A DNA stretch of 64,000 nucleotides from CAWUFC02 sp963921335. GTDB taxonomy: Bacteria > Pseudomonadota > Gammaproteobacteria > Pseudomonadales > Halieaceae. The stretch covers positions 868,001 to 932,000 of the forward strand of contig CAWUFC020000001.1 of the NCBI GenBank assembly GCA_963921335.3, given 5' to 3'. The position numbers and the translations under genes were made by a program. Shown here piece by piece: positions 15,851 through 25,392 of this stretch (position 1 is its first letter; each line of letters begins with the position of its first letter). The notes beneath the pieces were generated by a model, which was not told the origin of the DNA, did no database searches, and was given only the letters and a program-made list of their open reading frames with translations.

Positions 15851-17933
15851 TTACGAAGGCAGCATCACCGGTCTGTCGGGTGACGTGTTACTGGGCTGGG
15901 CTCGCAACCTGGACCGCACGGACGAGCCCGTGGTGGTGCAGTTGTATATGGCAGGTGAAGCACTGCAGACCGCGGTGGCCAATGTGTATCAGACAGATCA
16001 GTCAGCCTGGGTGGGCTTTAGGTTTGAGCTGACAGATCAGGTGTTGGATCAGTCGGGTGCCTTGCAGGTGCGCGTGGCCAATACTGCCACTTGGCTGCCC
16101 GGCCAGGTGGAGCTATCCAGTGCTGTGTCCATCACTTACGCAGACAGCGATGTTTATTGCGACGGCGGTCTGCGACTAGTGGGCTGGGTACGGCGTGCGG
16201 ATGAGCTCAGTGCGGCGCAGATGGTTTCGATTACCACCGACACCGGCTACAGCACCGAGGTCAGGGCTGATAGCTTTGCCCCTATGGCCCCCTACAGCAA
16301 TAAGTTTTGTGGCTTTGATGTCACACTGCCCCTGGCGCTGGCCGATGGCCGCACCCATGCCGTGCAGGTGGGGCTTGAAAATGGCGAACACCTCAATGGC
16401 AGCCCGGTGATGGTGGCCTGCCACCCCGAAGGGGAGTGGCATGAATTTCAGGCGACATTTGCAGAGGTGGCGAATACACCCAGCGGTCAACTGTTTGCCG
16501 GGGTGCTGGAAGAGAATCGACACTATGCGCCACGCAGTTTGGGTATGGAGTGCTACCCACAATGGTTTGAGTTATTCGCCGACCCAAACTTCAGTGCGGA
16601 CCAGGCGGATGGCGAGCGCCCGGTCATTAAGCCTTTCTATATTGGCAAAGATGCAGAGCTGCCGGAGGATGCGGATTACGTGGCGGTGTTATCTGTGCGA
16701 GACCGCCTCACTGCATGGGCGTTGGATTGTCTGACGCAGGCCATAGCCGATGCACCCGAGCCGCCCGGCATTGTGTATACCGACAGCGATAGAGATGGCC
16801 CAAATGGTGAACGCAGCGAGCCGTGGTTTAAGCCCGCCTGGGATTCCATCCTGTTTGAGCAACAAAATTACCTGGCGCCCCTGTGCGTGGTCGCCAGCAG
16901 TGTGATCGAAGAACTGAAAGAGACAGATCTGGGTGCCTGGCCCCATAGTGCCGTTAAGCAGTGCCTGGAAATGGACCTGCCCATTAAGCATCTGCCGGTG
17001 ATTTGCTGCCATCAGCCCTACACCAAAACCCGCACCAAGGCAGCGCCAGAGGCTAAGCCCCCTGTACTGCGAAGCCAGCCCCTGGTAAGTGTGATCATTC
17101 CAACCCGGGATGCGCTGGATTACCTGGAGGCCTGTATCAATAGCCTGGCCACTACCCATTACTCCAACATTGAAATCATTGTGGTGAACAACCGCTCCTG
17201 TGAGCCCGACGCTCTGGCCTATCTGGATAAGCTGCGCCACGCTGGTGTGACAGTGCTGGATTACAATGCGCCTTTTAATTACGCGGCCATGAATAATCTT
17301 GCAGTAGAGGTGGCCAGCGGTGAGGTGATTTGCCTGTTGAATAATGATACCGAGGTAATTGAGCCAGCCTGGTTGGACTACATGCTGGCCCAGTTGGAAC
17401 GGGATGATGTGGGCATTGTAGGGGCCAAGCTGATCTGGCCTAACCGCATGGTGCAACATGCCGGGGTTTTGCTAGGCATGGGCCACATGGCCGGCCACTA
17501 TGGCAATCGCTTGATGGATGAAGAGCCTGGCTACTTTGATACTAACCGTTTGCCCCGCCGGGTGAGCGCGGTCACCGGAGCCTGCCTGCTGATGGCGAAA
17601 TCGGATTTCGAGGCATTGCAGGGCTTTAATGAGCTGGATTACCCGGTGGCTTTTAACGACGTGGATCTTTGCCTGCGCTTAACCCAGCAGCTGAACAAAG
17701 TGTGTTTGATAGAGCCACGGGCTTTGCTGCAGCATGGTGAAAGCGCCAGCCGCGGTCGTGACAACAGCCCCGAGAAACGAGCGCGATCGCAGCGGGAAAT
17801 TAACCTTCTGCGGTTACGTTGGGGCGATGCACTGCTGTGTGATTCGGCGTACAATCCTAATTTGAATCTGGATGCACTGGCCGGCGCTTATGGTGGCCTC
17901 GCGTTTCCGCCGAGACAACTTTTACTAAGATAA
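15840..17933 (+). CDS. Family 2 glycosyltransferase with two N-terminal beta-rich GW modules
   Basis: The 697-residue protein begins with two copies of a beta-rich module, around residues 5-75 (GSITGLSGDVLLGWARN) and 100-175 (LRLVGWVRRADEL...FCGFDVTLPL). Residues about 235-385 look like a degenerate GT-A half with YVAVLSVRDRLTAWAL and IVYTDSDRDG. Residues about 410-650 are a complete family 2 transferase: LVSVIIPTRDALDYLEACI, VVNNRS, APFNYAAMNNLA, LLNNDTEVI and FNDVDLCLRL. The layout resembles two-domain O-antigen or rhamnan transferases. The methyltransferase gene starts two bases after the stop. Confidence 0.87.
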   Translation: MSGNYEGSITGLSGDVLLGWARNLDRTDEPVVVQLYMAGEALQTAVANVYQTDQSAWVGFRFELTDQVLDQSGALQVRVANTATWLPGQVELSSAVSITYADSDVYCDGGLRLVGWVRRADELSAAQMVSITTDTGYSTEVRADSFAPMAPYSNKFCGFDVTLPLALADGRTHAVQVGLENGEHLNGSPVMVACHPEGEWHEFQATFAEVANTPSGQLFAGVLEENRHYAPRSLGMECYPQWFELFADPNFSADQADGERPVIKPFYIGKDAELPEDADYVAVLSVRDRLTAWALDCLTQAIADAPEPPGIVYTDSDRDGPNGERSEPWFKPAWDSILFEQQNYLAPLCVVASSVIEELKETDLGAWPHSAVKQCLEMDLPIKHLPVICCHQPYTKTRTKAAPEAKPPVLRSQPLVSVIIPTRDALDYLEACINSLATTHYSNIEIIVVNNRSCEPDALAYLDKLRHAGVTVLDYNAPFNYAAMNNLAVEVASGEVICLLNNDTEVIEPAWLDYMLAQLERDDVGIVGAKLIWPNRMVQHAGVLLGMGHMAGHYGNRLMDEEPGYFDTNRLPRRVSAVTGACLLMAKSDFEALQGFNELDYPVAFNDVDLCLRLTQQLNKVCLIEPRALLQHGESASRGRDNSPEKRARSQREINLLRLRWGDALLCDSAYNPNLNLDALAGAYGGLAFPPRQLLLR

Positions 17934-17935
17934 CA

Positions 17936-18562
17936 ATGCAGCACCCTGCCGCCGTGACACAGACCCGAGAGAAGATATTCCTCAACGTAGGCTGTGGCGC
18001 CATGGGTATGGATCGGGTTCCCGATATTCTTAAAGCACCGGGTTGGCAGCAGGTCCGCGTAGATATTGATACCTCTGTGCAGCCCGATATTGTGGCGAGC
18101 TTCTCTGACATGCACATGATTAATCGCGCCTCGGTGGATGCGGTTTTCTCTTCACACAACATTGAGCATATGCCCTGGCATGAAGCGCAGCTGGCGCTAC
18201 AAGAAGCCAAGCGTGTATTGCGCCCTGATGGATTCGTATATATTACCTGCCCGGACCTTGAATACATTGCGCGCCTGATTGTTGACGGGAAGTTGATGGA
18301 GGTGGCCTACAACAGTCCTGCGGGGCCCATTACAGCACTGGATATGCTTTATGGTCACCGCGACGCCATGGCCAGGGGCAATGATTACATGGCCCACCGC
18401 AGTGGTTTTACCGCAGAGAGTTTAGGCAGGGTGCTGATAGAGGCGGGCTTTGCTGATGTGCAGGTGGCTCGAGACGCCCAATGTGATTTGTGGGCAATAG
18501 CATCCAGTCAGGCATTATCCAATGAATTAAAGTTTGATTTTAAACAGGTTGTAGCTCGGTAG
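17936..18562 (+). CDS. SAM-dependent class I methyltransferase
   Basis: The 208-residue protein has the class I fold motifs: FLNVGCGAMGMDRVPD for the SAM glycine loop, VDIDTSVQPDIVASFSDMH, the acidic-strand/HNIEHMPW segment and VLRPDGFVYITCPDL. It belongs to the small methyltransferases often found in polysaccharide loci, where they methylate a sugar hydroxyl or cap a chain. It is tightly placed after the preceding glycosyltransferase (two bases) and nine bases before a coiled-coil protein gene. That pairing recalls chain-terminating methyltransferases that act with a coiled-coil ruler. The substrate is not known. Confidence 0.85.
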   Translation: MQHPAAVTQTREKIFLNVGCGAMGMDRVPDILKAPGWQQVRVDIDTSVQPDIVASFSDMHMINRASVDAVFSSHNIEHMPWHEAQLALQEAKRVLRPDGFVYITCPDLEYIARLIVDGKLMEVAYNSPAGPITALDMLYGHRDAMARGNDYMAHRSGFTAESLGRVLIEAGFADVQVARDAQCDLWAIASSQALSNELKFDFKQVVAR

Positions 18563-18571
18563 AAGAACGCG

Positions 18572-20149
18572 ATGGAATCTGAGAATAAAAAAATGTCAGG
18601 CGCGCTCAATGCTTTTTTAACGCGTCGGCTGGGTGCTGAAGAAGAGTTAAAACAGCAGAGGGAAACGATCAGTCAACAAAGCGAAAAGCTGGAACAGGTG
18701 GTTCGTGAGCTGACAAGGCAAACCCAAGCGGTTGCTGATTCGGACAAGGCGCTTTCTGACAAGGATCATGCTCTTGCTAATAAAGATAATTTGCTTGCTG
18801 ATAAAGATAAGTTGCTTGCTGATAAAGATAAGTTGCTTGCTGATAAAGACAAGGAGCTTACTGAAATCATTGAAGAGCTTGATGAATTTCATAAGCAAGT
18901 AGCGGATAAGCAACAGAGAATACTAGATGTAGAATCAGATAATTATGAGTATCAGCGACTACTAGATAACGTTCGGCATCAGGCTGCTGAGTTGGAGAAA
19001 GAACGAAGTGCATTATCAGAGGAAACTCAGCTAGCTCACAATTCTCTTAGTGGCTTGGAGGGCGTACTCGGTGAGTTGAAGAAAAAAGTAGCGCTTTCAG
19101 CACTTCTTAGTGATGTTGCCGTCGAAGAAGCTGAGATGCTGCGTAGCCAGCTTTCTGTGGCGGAACAACAGGTTGTACAGTTGACAGAGGCCCTGTCAGA
19201 GCCCGCGCCACTAGTGCTTCAAAAGGATGCAGTGAGCAGCTTACGATTTGTGTCATCTTACAATTTTCAGGCTGAGGAGATATTAGCTGGCCCTATTCAG
19301 CAGTTGGAGGGGGGGCGGCAGGCCGAGTGGCATCTGAGAGATGTTCTATTCGATGGGAGCCATCTATCTAGTGTTGTTCTAAACCTAACTTACCAACACG
19401 GTATTAATGATTTGCATGTAAGTTCGCTTGACGGCTCTTTGCATGCTTTCAAGGTTTCACCGTCCGCTGTGCATCAAGCCTCTACGCAGTCGATAAGCAA
19501 AAAGCCAACTATTAGTGCTACCCAATTTGTTCTCTTGGAAAAAATGCTCGGCTATTTGTACCAGCAATATACCTGCAGAACTTTGGAGCTACATAAAAGG
19601 ACTACTTATAAACAACAGAGGCTGTGGCAATTGACCTTGGGTCGCGCGGTTAGAGAGGTTGAGGCGATAAGAGGGTATTACTATGTGGATGATGAGGATA
19701 TACGTAGACCTACTGAGGCAAGTAATCAGTGCCTAATTGTTTTGCATGGCTTGCTTTACGCTGGAAGATTTTTTGATGAGATGCAAATTGAGCTCCGGTT
19801 CGGTGTTAACGGAGAATTCACTAGAAGTGAGCGAGATAGTGTTGTTGACACAATAAGTATGACTTTCTTGCCATTGGCTGATGGGACTGGTTCTCTGGAG
19901 GCATGGTTATATCAAGAATCCTACGCGGCGGAGGTTGTTTTTGATCTGCAGAAAAGGTCCATAGACTTTCTTAATGACACATCACTATCGAGTTTTGACC
20001 AAGATCTTATAGGTGAAATCTTGAATCATGTTTCAAGCTTAGGGGCAAAGTGCCCCTCAGGTTTAGAGCTTTCTAGCTCAGATTGGTCTACAGCGTTTCA
20101 AAAGGCATATAGCGTTTACCAGTCTTCTCGGGTGCACTTCGGTCTTTGA
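18572..20149 (+). CDS. Coiled-coil protein with heptad tandem repeats and an unknown C-terminal domain
   Basis: This 525-residue protein is not recognised. Residues about 15-210 are a long charged coiled coil, including seven-residue repeats of the LLADKDK type encoded by 21-base tandem repeats. Residues 220-525 form a globular region (LRDVLFDGSHLSSVVLNLTYQHG, VREVEAIRGYYYVDDEDIRRP) of unknown fold. There is no signal peptide or membrane helix. From here to about 27.2 kb the DNA looks AT-richer than its surroundings. By analogy with WbdD, where a coiled coil sets O-antigen length, it could be a scaffold or ruler for the enzymes around it; this is inference. The stop overlaps the next gene's TTG start. 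Confidence 0.75.
   Translation: MESENKKMSGALNAFLTRRLGAEEELKQQRETISQQSEKLEQVVRELTRQTQAVADSDKALSDKDHALANKDNLLADKDKLLADKDKLLADKDKELTEIIEELDEFHKQVADKQQRILDVESDNYEYQRLLDNVRHQAAELEKERSALSEETQLAHNSLSGLEGVLGELKKKVALSALLSDVAVEEAEMLRSQLSVAEQQVVQLTEALSEPAPLVLQKDAVSSLRFVSSYNFQAEEILAGPIQQLEGGRQAEWHLRDVLFDGSHLSSVVLNLTYQHGINDLHVSSLDGSLHAFKVSPSAVHQASTQSISKKPTISATQFVLLEKMLGYLYQQYTCRTLELHKRTTYKQQRLWQLTLGRAVREVEAIRGYYYVDDEDIRRPTEASNQCLIVLHGLLYAGRFFDEMQIELRFGVNGEFTRSERDSVVDTISMTFLPLADGTGSLEAWLYQESYAAEVVFDLQKRSIDFLNDTSLSSFDQDLIGEILNHVSSLGAKCPSGLELSSSDWSTAFQKAYSVYQSSRVHFGL
18758..18850 (+). repeat. 21-base tandem repeat encoding coiled-coil heptads
   Basis: Units run at 18758-18778 (diverged), 18779-18799 (three mismatches), 18800-18820 and 18821-18841 (identical), followed by a partial unit. 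Each unit encodes seven residues, exactly one coiled-coil heptad (LLADKDK). Gain or loss of units would keep both the reading frame and the heptad register. Confidence 0.85.
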
Positions 20150-21360
20150 GAGAAAAAACGATACAACGCCTGGTTGTATTGGATCCCGGTTTACGGTTCA
20201 GTGCTGGGCACCATGCAGCATACCCAGAAATGCTGAATGCTTATGGCGACCATGGCTGTTGGGAAGAAGTCTTTATTTACGGTCACCAGGATCTTGAGCA
20301 TGCGAAGTATCCGAATTGTACACCTTTTTTCTCCACGGAGTTTTATCGGTTTTACGGAGCTCCAGATAAGCGCCTTATGGTCAAAGAATTGGCAGCGTAC
20401 GTTCGTTTTCTGGCTATAGAGTATATGAGTGCTATTGAAAATGTGGTGTTTCGGGATCAGCGTCCTATAACAGTCTTGATTCATACAGCTTGTGCGGAGC
20501 ATCTTTGGGCGCTCTCCTTATCCTTAAAGCATGAGAGGAGGGTGGCTACATGTATTGTGATGTTGATGTATATGCCGCCCTCAGATCAGAGTGAGGCCGC
20601 CTATTCGCTGGAGTCAGCACTTTATTCCATGGCATTGCGAAGCTTATTAGCGCTAGACTTTGTTCGGATTTATTGTAGCGATGCTGAGACAAGTGAGTAC
20701 TTTTCCCAGTCGTTGTCTTTGCGTGCCCGGCTGCCCCTTCACCCCGTAATGGGTATGTCGCCGATTCGAGAAAGACTGGTCTCCATAGATAGTCATTTGG
20801 ATGCAGGTGCTAAGGATAAGGACCTTGGCCGTACCCTAGTATATACCGGCGACGCAAAAAAAGAGAAAGGGTTTGCCGCTTTAGGGCATTTAATAAGGCA
20901 GCTTGAAAGTTTTGGTCAGTCCCTTGAGCTCTTGGTGCACTATAACCCTGATGTTGTCGAACCGGGTCTAGATGGGGTTCGCGAGGAGTTATCAGAGCTT
21001 GCTGATATGGGCAAAATCGTTCTGTATGAAACTTTTTTCAATGCACAAGAATACCAGAAACTCCTGAATAGTTGCGATACGTTGGTAATCAACTACTCCG
21101 CTCAGGCCTACAAAAGCAAGTCAGCCGGTGCCCTATGGAATGCTTGTTATTTTGGTTGTCAAATCCTTGCATCAAAAGATAATTGGCTTGCGAGGGAACT
21201 TGGTAGATTTGGATATATTGGACAAGATGATCTGCCTGAGCTTGAAGGTTTTCCTCTGACGCTGTTTTTCCCTCCAACACAGGCAAACCACTATTTTCAA
21301 ACTATGTTCATTGATTTTAGCGATTGGTTATCAGGCCAAATCGATGTTCTTCGAGTTTAG
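20146..21360 (+). CDS. GT-B fold (GT4-like) glycosyltransferase
   Basis: The 404-residue protein starts at TTG 20146, overlapping the upstream stop as TTGA. The N-terminal half (VVLDPGLRFSAGHHAAYPEML) looks like an acceptor domain. The C-terminal half is a Rossmann-like donor domain: LVYTGDAKKEKGFAALGHLI, then LLVHYNPD, and a final segment (LNSCDTLVINYSAQAYKSKSAGALWNACYFGCQIL) in the place where GT4 enzymes bind the nucleotide sugar. The match is to the fold rather than a named family. It lies in the AT-rich part of the locus and is followed directly by the three-module transferase. Confidence 0.65.
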   Translation: MREKTIQRLVVLDPGLRFSAGHHAAYPEMLNAYGDHGCWEEVFIYGHQDLEHAKYPNCTPFFSTEFYRFYGAPDKRLMVKELAAYVRFLAIEYMSAIENVVFRDQRPITVLIHTACAEHLWALSLSLKHERRVATCIVMLMYMPPSDQSEAAYSLESALYSMALRSLLALDFVRIYCSDAETSEYFSQSLSLRARLPLHPVMGMSPIRERLVSIDSHLDAGAKDKDLGRTLVYTGDAKKEKGFAALGHLIRQLESFGQSLELLVHYNPDVVEPGLDGVREELSELADMGKIVLYETFFNAQEYQKLLNSCDTLVINYSAQAYKSKSAGALWNACYFGCQILASKDNWLARELGRFGYIGQDDLPELEGFPLTLFFPPTQANHYFQTMFIDFSDWLSGQIDVLRV

Positions 21361-21380
21361 TTAATGATGAGAGTTTATTT

Positions 21381-24300
21381 TTGAACACAATACGTTTTAT
21401 AGAAATTTTGGGCTTGATAGAGCAAGGAAAGTTAGATGAGGCTCGCATGCTTTTGGATGGCTTGTTAGAAGACCTTACTACAGAGAAAGAGCACGCCCTA
21501 TTTTCCGAGCTTTACTCCTCTGTTTGTGATGTATTTCCGGAGCAAGTTGAGGAAGACGCAGAGACCTTTGAAAAATCAGAGCCTCTCATAGACGAGCAAA
21601 TACCAAGTGCCGTTGCGGCCACGTGCGGGAGATTGCTAAGGAGCGAATCGGAAGCTGAGCTGAGAATTTACGAGGGTGGAGCTAGACTGCAAGCTCAGTT
21701 AGCTAAGAGTCGCCCTGATGAGCCTTTGGTGACAATAATAACCGTTGTGTATAACTGCGAGGCTACGGTCTCGCGATGCATCGACTCCGTACTGTCGCAA
21801 ACATACCTCAATATTGAGTATATAGTGATTGACGGTGGCTCCACCGATGGGACATTAGAAGCTATAAAGTCATACGCAGACAAGCTCGATTATGTTGTCA
21901 GTGAACCAGATGGCGGCATTTATAATGCGATGAACAAAGGCCTATCGCTTGCTCGTGGTGACTTCATTGCATTTCTCAATGCTGATGATTATTACTTAAG
22001 TCAAGCTGTTGAGTTCTCTGTAAATAATTTAATCTCCAGTGGAGTAGATATTTCTTACGCGGGATTCGTGTACTCCGATGAGAACGGCTGGGCAGTGCTT
22101 GCGGATGAGCCGCGGGAGTGGGAAAGTTCCAGAGCGATACTAGGCGTGCCAGGTGGTCATGAGACGTTTTTTGTGCACCGAGATTGCTACGATAAAATCG
22201 GTGGGTATTCAGAAGAATATAGGCTAGCAGCTGATTATCACTGGATGTTGCGTGCCATAAAGAAAGGGCTAGTTGCTAAGCCACTGCCTAAGAATATTCT
22301 AGTAATGTCAACCGGGGGCCAGTCGTTCAGTAAAGACTTAGAAATTTCCGAAAATTATAGGATTCTTGATGAGTATTATGGGCAGCTCCCCGCGTCCCTT
22401 AAAGATGAACTCTACCTCCTTAAGTACTACAAAAATTGGCATGGACCTACGCAAGAGGATTGGCGATTAAGAGAGATTGCCCAAAAGGCACAAGGAATCT
22501 ATCGGGAGTTAGATAGAGATTTTACAAAGGGCCTAGTTGAATACAAGAAGCCCGTATCTGGACTTATAACCCCTAAACGAGGGGAAAGCCCAGGACAGCT
22601 ATCGGTTGATATATTTTTAACCTATCTCGTTGGTGCCTCTGGAGGCGCTGAACGCATCGCCATCGAAACAGCCAACGCATTAGCTGGTAGAGGCTTTGCA
22701 GTAAATCTAATCTGTTGCCATGGCAGGGTTGGCGAGCCTTACTACCCTGTTGCAGACGAAGTCAACTACATAGATTTAGGAATACATCCCTACAAAACAG
22801 AATATTACCAACTGGGCATCGATGGTATAGATCTTGCGTTTGAGAGGATAGCCGGAAGAAAGTTCGAGAAATTGGACTATGAGGCTACTAGGGAAGACTT
22901 TCAGGCGTGGCTGGACGATGGAAATCTATGGATGTCGGCGGTCTATCGAGGTTATCTAAAGAGAAATCCACCAGATATTGCGATATCACATATGCCTTCT
23001 ACCTACCCCTTTGTGTTGTTGGGTCGAGAAGCTGATTGCCCTACCTTGCATATTGCATCTTTGCACAATGCGCCTGAGTTTAAGTTTTACTCGCCTTTGT
23101 ATCCCGCCAAAAACCAGATGGAGCGCTATATACGGCTGGTTGCATTGGAATATGCTGATCGAATAGGACTTATCTTCGATAGTTTTATTGAGCAGATGCC
23201 AGCGTACTTGCAGTCCAAGTGTTTTGTGCTGCCGAACTATGTGAGTGAACTACTACGCCCCGACGATACAGAACCAGCGAATAGCAAGAAAACAATTTTG
23301 TCGGTTGGCCGTTTGGCGCCTCAGAAAAGCCATGGCCTTTTACTTCGGGCGTACGCTATTGTGAAAAGCAAGTTTCCAGACTGGCAGCTCAAGATTTATG
23401 GGGTAGGTCCTCTATTTGATGAGTACCGACAGCTTTGCTCTGACCTTGGTCTGAACAGTAGTGAAATTCTCTGCGGCGAGAACCGTAAAATATCTGATGC
23501 CTATCAGAAGGCAGATATCTTTGCTTTTCCCTCGGTCTATGAAGGATTTGGGCTGACCGTTGTTGAGGCAATGAAATTTGGGCTACCCGTCATTGCTTAT
23601 GAAGACTGCTATGGAGTGAATAGCATTGTTCAGCACGAAGAAACGGGTTGTCTACTATCAAGAGACGAAAGCGGAGATACGCTTGCACAGGCGCTTCTCG
23701 ACTTGATTGAGAATGCAGAGCTTAGGGCTAGGATGGGGGAAAGTGGTCTGCAGCATTCGGTTCGCTATTCTCAAGATGCGCATATAGATGCACTTCAGCG
23801 AGAATTTTTGTCCGTTAAAGTACCACCGTTTCCCAAGGGGAATGCCACAGATGTCGTCAAAGTGGAGAACTACGATGTAGCTCTTTTATCAACTTTTTTG
23901 GAGGGTGGCGCCGGGATAGCGGCCCATCGGTTGGCGAATGGATTGTCCGAAGCCGGACACCGCTCTATGTTTTATACATTCAGTGATGCGCCTCGCCCTG
24001 GAGTTTTTCCGATGGTTTTGTCTGCTGATCGTCAGCACATCTATGATCGATCACAGGAAGTGATATGGGCCGCAGACAAACCTGAGGGTGCAACGCTGTT
24101 TTCTGGTTCTTACCCTAGCTTAAATTTTCAGCAGTTGGATCACTTGGCTCATTTCGATGTAATCAATTTGCATTGGGTTCAGCGGTTACTTTCAACCGAA
24201 GCGGTGGCATATATTGCATCTTTGGGGCCGCCGGTAGTTTGGACACTGCATGATATGAACCCGCTCACCGGTGGTTGCCATTATACTAATGGTTGTATCG

Positions 24301-25169
24301 GTTACTTAAACGATTGTTCCTCCTGCCCCCAAGTCAGTAAAGGTCTTGAGTTTTATCCTGCTAATTCGCTGCAAGCTAAGACTGCGAATTGGAAAAGCAA
24401 TATCACTATAGTGTGCCCCAGCGACTGGCTAGCTGAATGCGCCCGCAATAGTAAGGTGTTTTGCGGGTCTAGAATCGAAACTATCCCAAACGGGTTGCAG
24501 ACGAACGTGTATCGCCCACGAGATAAACAACTGGCCAGAAAGTATTTGAATATTCCTGATGCGCCCTCAGTCCTGCTGTTTGCCTGCCAGAGCCACAAGG
24601 AGCGAAGGAAGGGGTTTAAGGAGCTTGTTGAAACTTGCAATAACTTGAAAGAAACAGGTCGAGATATACATGTAATTGCATTTGGAAATGAAAATGATGA
24701 GCTTGCCTCCATTCCTTTCCCGACAACTTCTCTAGGTCATATCGATTCAGATGAGATCCTGGCATTAGGATATAGCGCAGCTGATGTTACAGTCCTACCG
24801 AGCCTAGAAGACAACTTGCCTAACATAATGCTTGAGTCTATCTCCTGTGGCACCCCGCTAGCAGCATTTGATTCAGGCGGTATTAAGGAGGTCGTGATAG
24901 ATTCCGTTACTGGCAAGTTGGCTAAGTCAGGAAGGTCAGAGGAGTTGGCTGCAGCAGTAGACTATCTGCTTGATCAAGATTTGAGTGAAAGCTGCAGACG
25001 ATATGCTGTTGAAAACTTCGACTATCGGTTACAAGCAGCCAGATACACTAGACTATTCCAAGAGTTGAGCATTAACAGACTTGGTTACGAGGAGTTGCCT
25101 CAACTAATATTTCAGGGAGAGGTTTGCCCAGAATCTCAGAAAAATCTAGATTATATCCTGTCGTTTTGA
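21381..25169 (+). CDS. Three-module glycosyltransferase (GT2-GT4-GT4)
   Basis: This is a 1262-residue fusion. TTG 21381 is the likely start (LNTIRFIEILGLIEQGKLDEA), as no suitable ATG exists. Residues 115 to about 330 are family 2 of the WcaA/WfgS kind: LVTIITVVYNCEATVSRCIDSVL, DGGSTDGTLEAI, EPDGGIYNAMNKG, FLNADDYY. Residues about 407-805 are GT4: LVGASGGAERIAIETANAL, LSVGRLAPQKSHGLLL and FAFPSVYEGFGLTVVEAMKFG. Residues about 830-1250 are a second GT4 resembling WcaC: LEGGAGIAAHRLANGL, LHDMNPLTGGCHYTNGC and VLPSLEDNLPNIMLESISCG. One polypeptide could thus make three successive linkages, in the manner of a bacterial capsule polymerase. Confidence 0.88.
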   Translation: MNTIRFIEILGLIEQGKLDEARMLLDGLLEDLTTEKEHALFSELYSSVCDVFPEQVEEDAETFEKSEPLIDEQIPSAVAATCGRLLRSESEAELRIYEGGARLQAQLAKSRPDEPLVTIITVVYNCEATVSRCIDSVLSQTYLNIEYIVIDGGSTDGTLEAIKSYADKLDYVVSEPDGGIYNAMNKGLSLARGDFIAFLNADDYYLSQAVEFSVNNLISSGVDISYAGFVYSDENGWAVLADEPREWESSRAILGVPGGHETFFVHRDCYDKIGGYSEEYRLAADYHWMLRAIKKGLVAKPLPKNILVMSTGGQSFSKDLEISENYRILDEYYGQLPASLKDELYLLKYYKNWHGPTQEDWRLREIAQKAQGIYRELDRDFTKGLVEYKKPVSGLITPKRGESPGQLSVDIFLTYLVGASGGAERIAIETANALAGRGFAVNLICCHGRVGEPYYPVADEVNYIDLGIHPYKTEYYQLGIDGIDLAFERIAGRKFEKLDYEATREDFQAWLDDGNLWMSAVYRGYLKRNPPDIAISHMPSTYPFVLLGREADCPTLHIASLHNAPEFKFYSPLYPAKNQMERYIRLVALEYADRIGLIFDSFIEQMPAYLQSKCFVLPNYVSELLRPDDTEPANSKKTILSVGRLAPQKSHGLLLRAYAIVKSKFPDWQLKIYGVGPLFDEYRQLCSDLGLNSSEILCGENRKISDAYQKADIFAFPSVYEGFGLTVVEAMKFGLPVIAYEDCYGVNSIVQHEETGCLLSRDESGDTLAQALLDLIENAELRARMGESGLQHSVRYSQDAHIDALQREFLSVKVPPFPKGNATDVVKVENYDVALLSTFLEGGAGIAAHRLANGLSEAGHRSMFYTFSDAPRPGVFPMVLSADRQHIYDRSQEVIWAADKPEGATLFSGSYPSLNFQQLDHLAHFDVINLHWVQRLLSTEAVAYIASLGPPVVWTLHDMNPLTGGCHYTNGCIGYLNDCSSCPQVSKGLEFYPANSLQAKTANWKSNITIVCPSDWLAECARNSKVFCGSRIETIPNGLQTNVYRPRDKQLARKYLNIPDAPSVLLFACQSHKERRKGFKELVETCNNLKETGRDIHVIAFGNENDELASIPFPTTSLGHIDSDEILALGYSAADVTVLPSLEDNLPNIMLESISCGTPLAAFDSGGIKEVVIDSVTGKLAKSGRSEELAAAVDYLLDQDLSESCRRYAVENFDYRLQAARYTRLFQELSINRLGYEELPQLIFQGEVCPESQKNLDYILSF

Positions 25170-25392
25170 AAGCTTTGGAGTTGGTATCTATATGAAAACA
25201 GAATCTCCAAGATTCAAAAATGTGAAGTTCTTCCTAATGTTCTGCCCGCTAAGGTAGCCAAAAGATGGAGGGAATCACTCTGCATTCTTGGTACCTTAAA
25301 AAGTTGGAGCTTTGTGATGGACTTTTTATAGTGCTAGTTGCTTTTAGACAAATAGTCCCGTTGCAGCCGATGGGCTAAGCTGAGAACTAACG

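Noticed and set aside
25170..25392. AT-rich gap between the three-module transferase and a sulfotransferase
   Set aside because: Checked on both strands for a short gene, RNA gene or terminator. Nothing supportable was seen.
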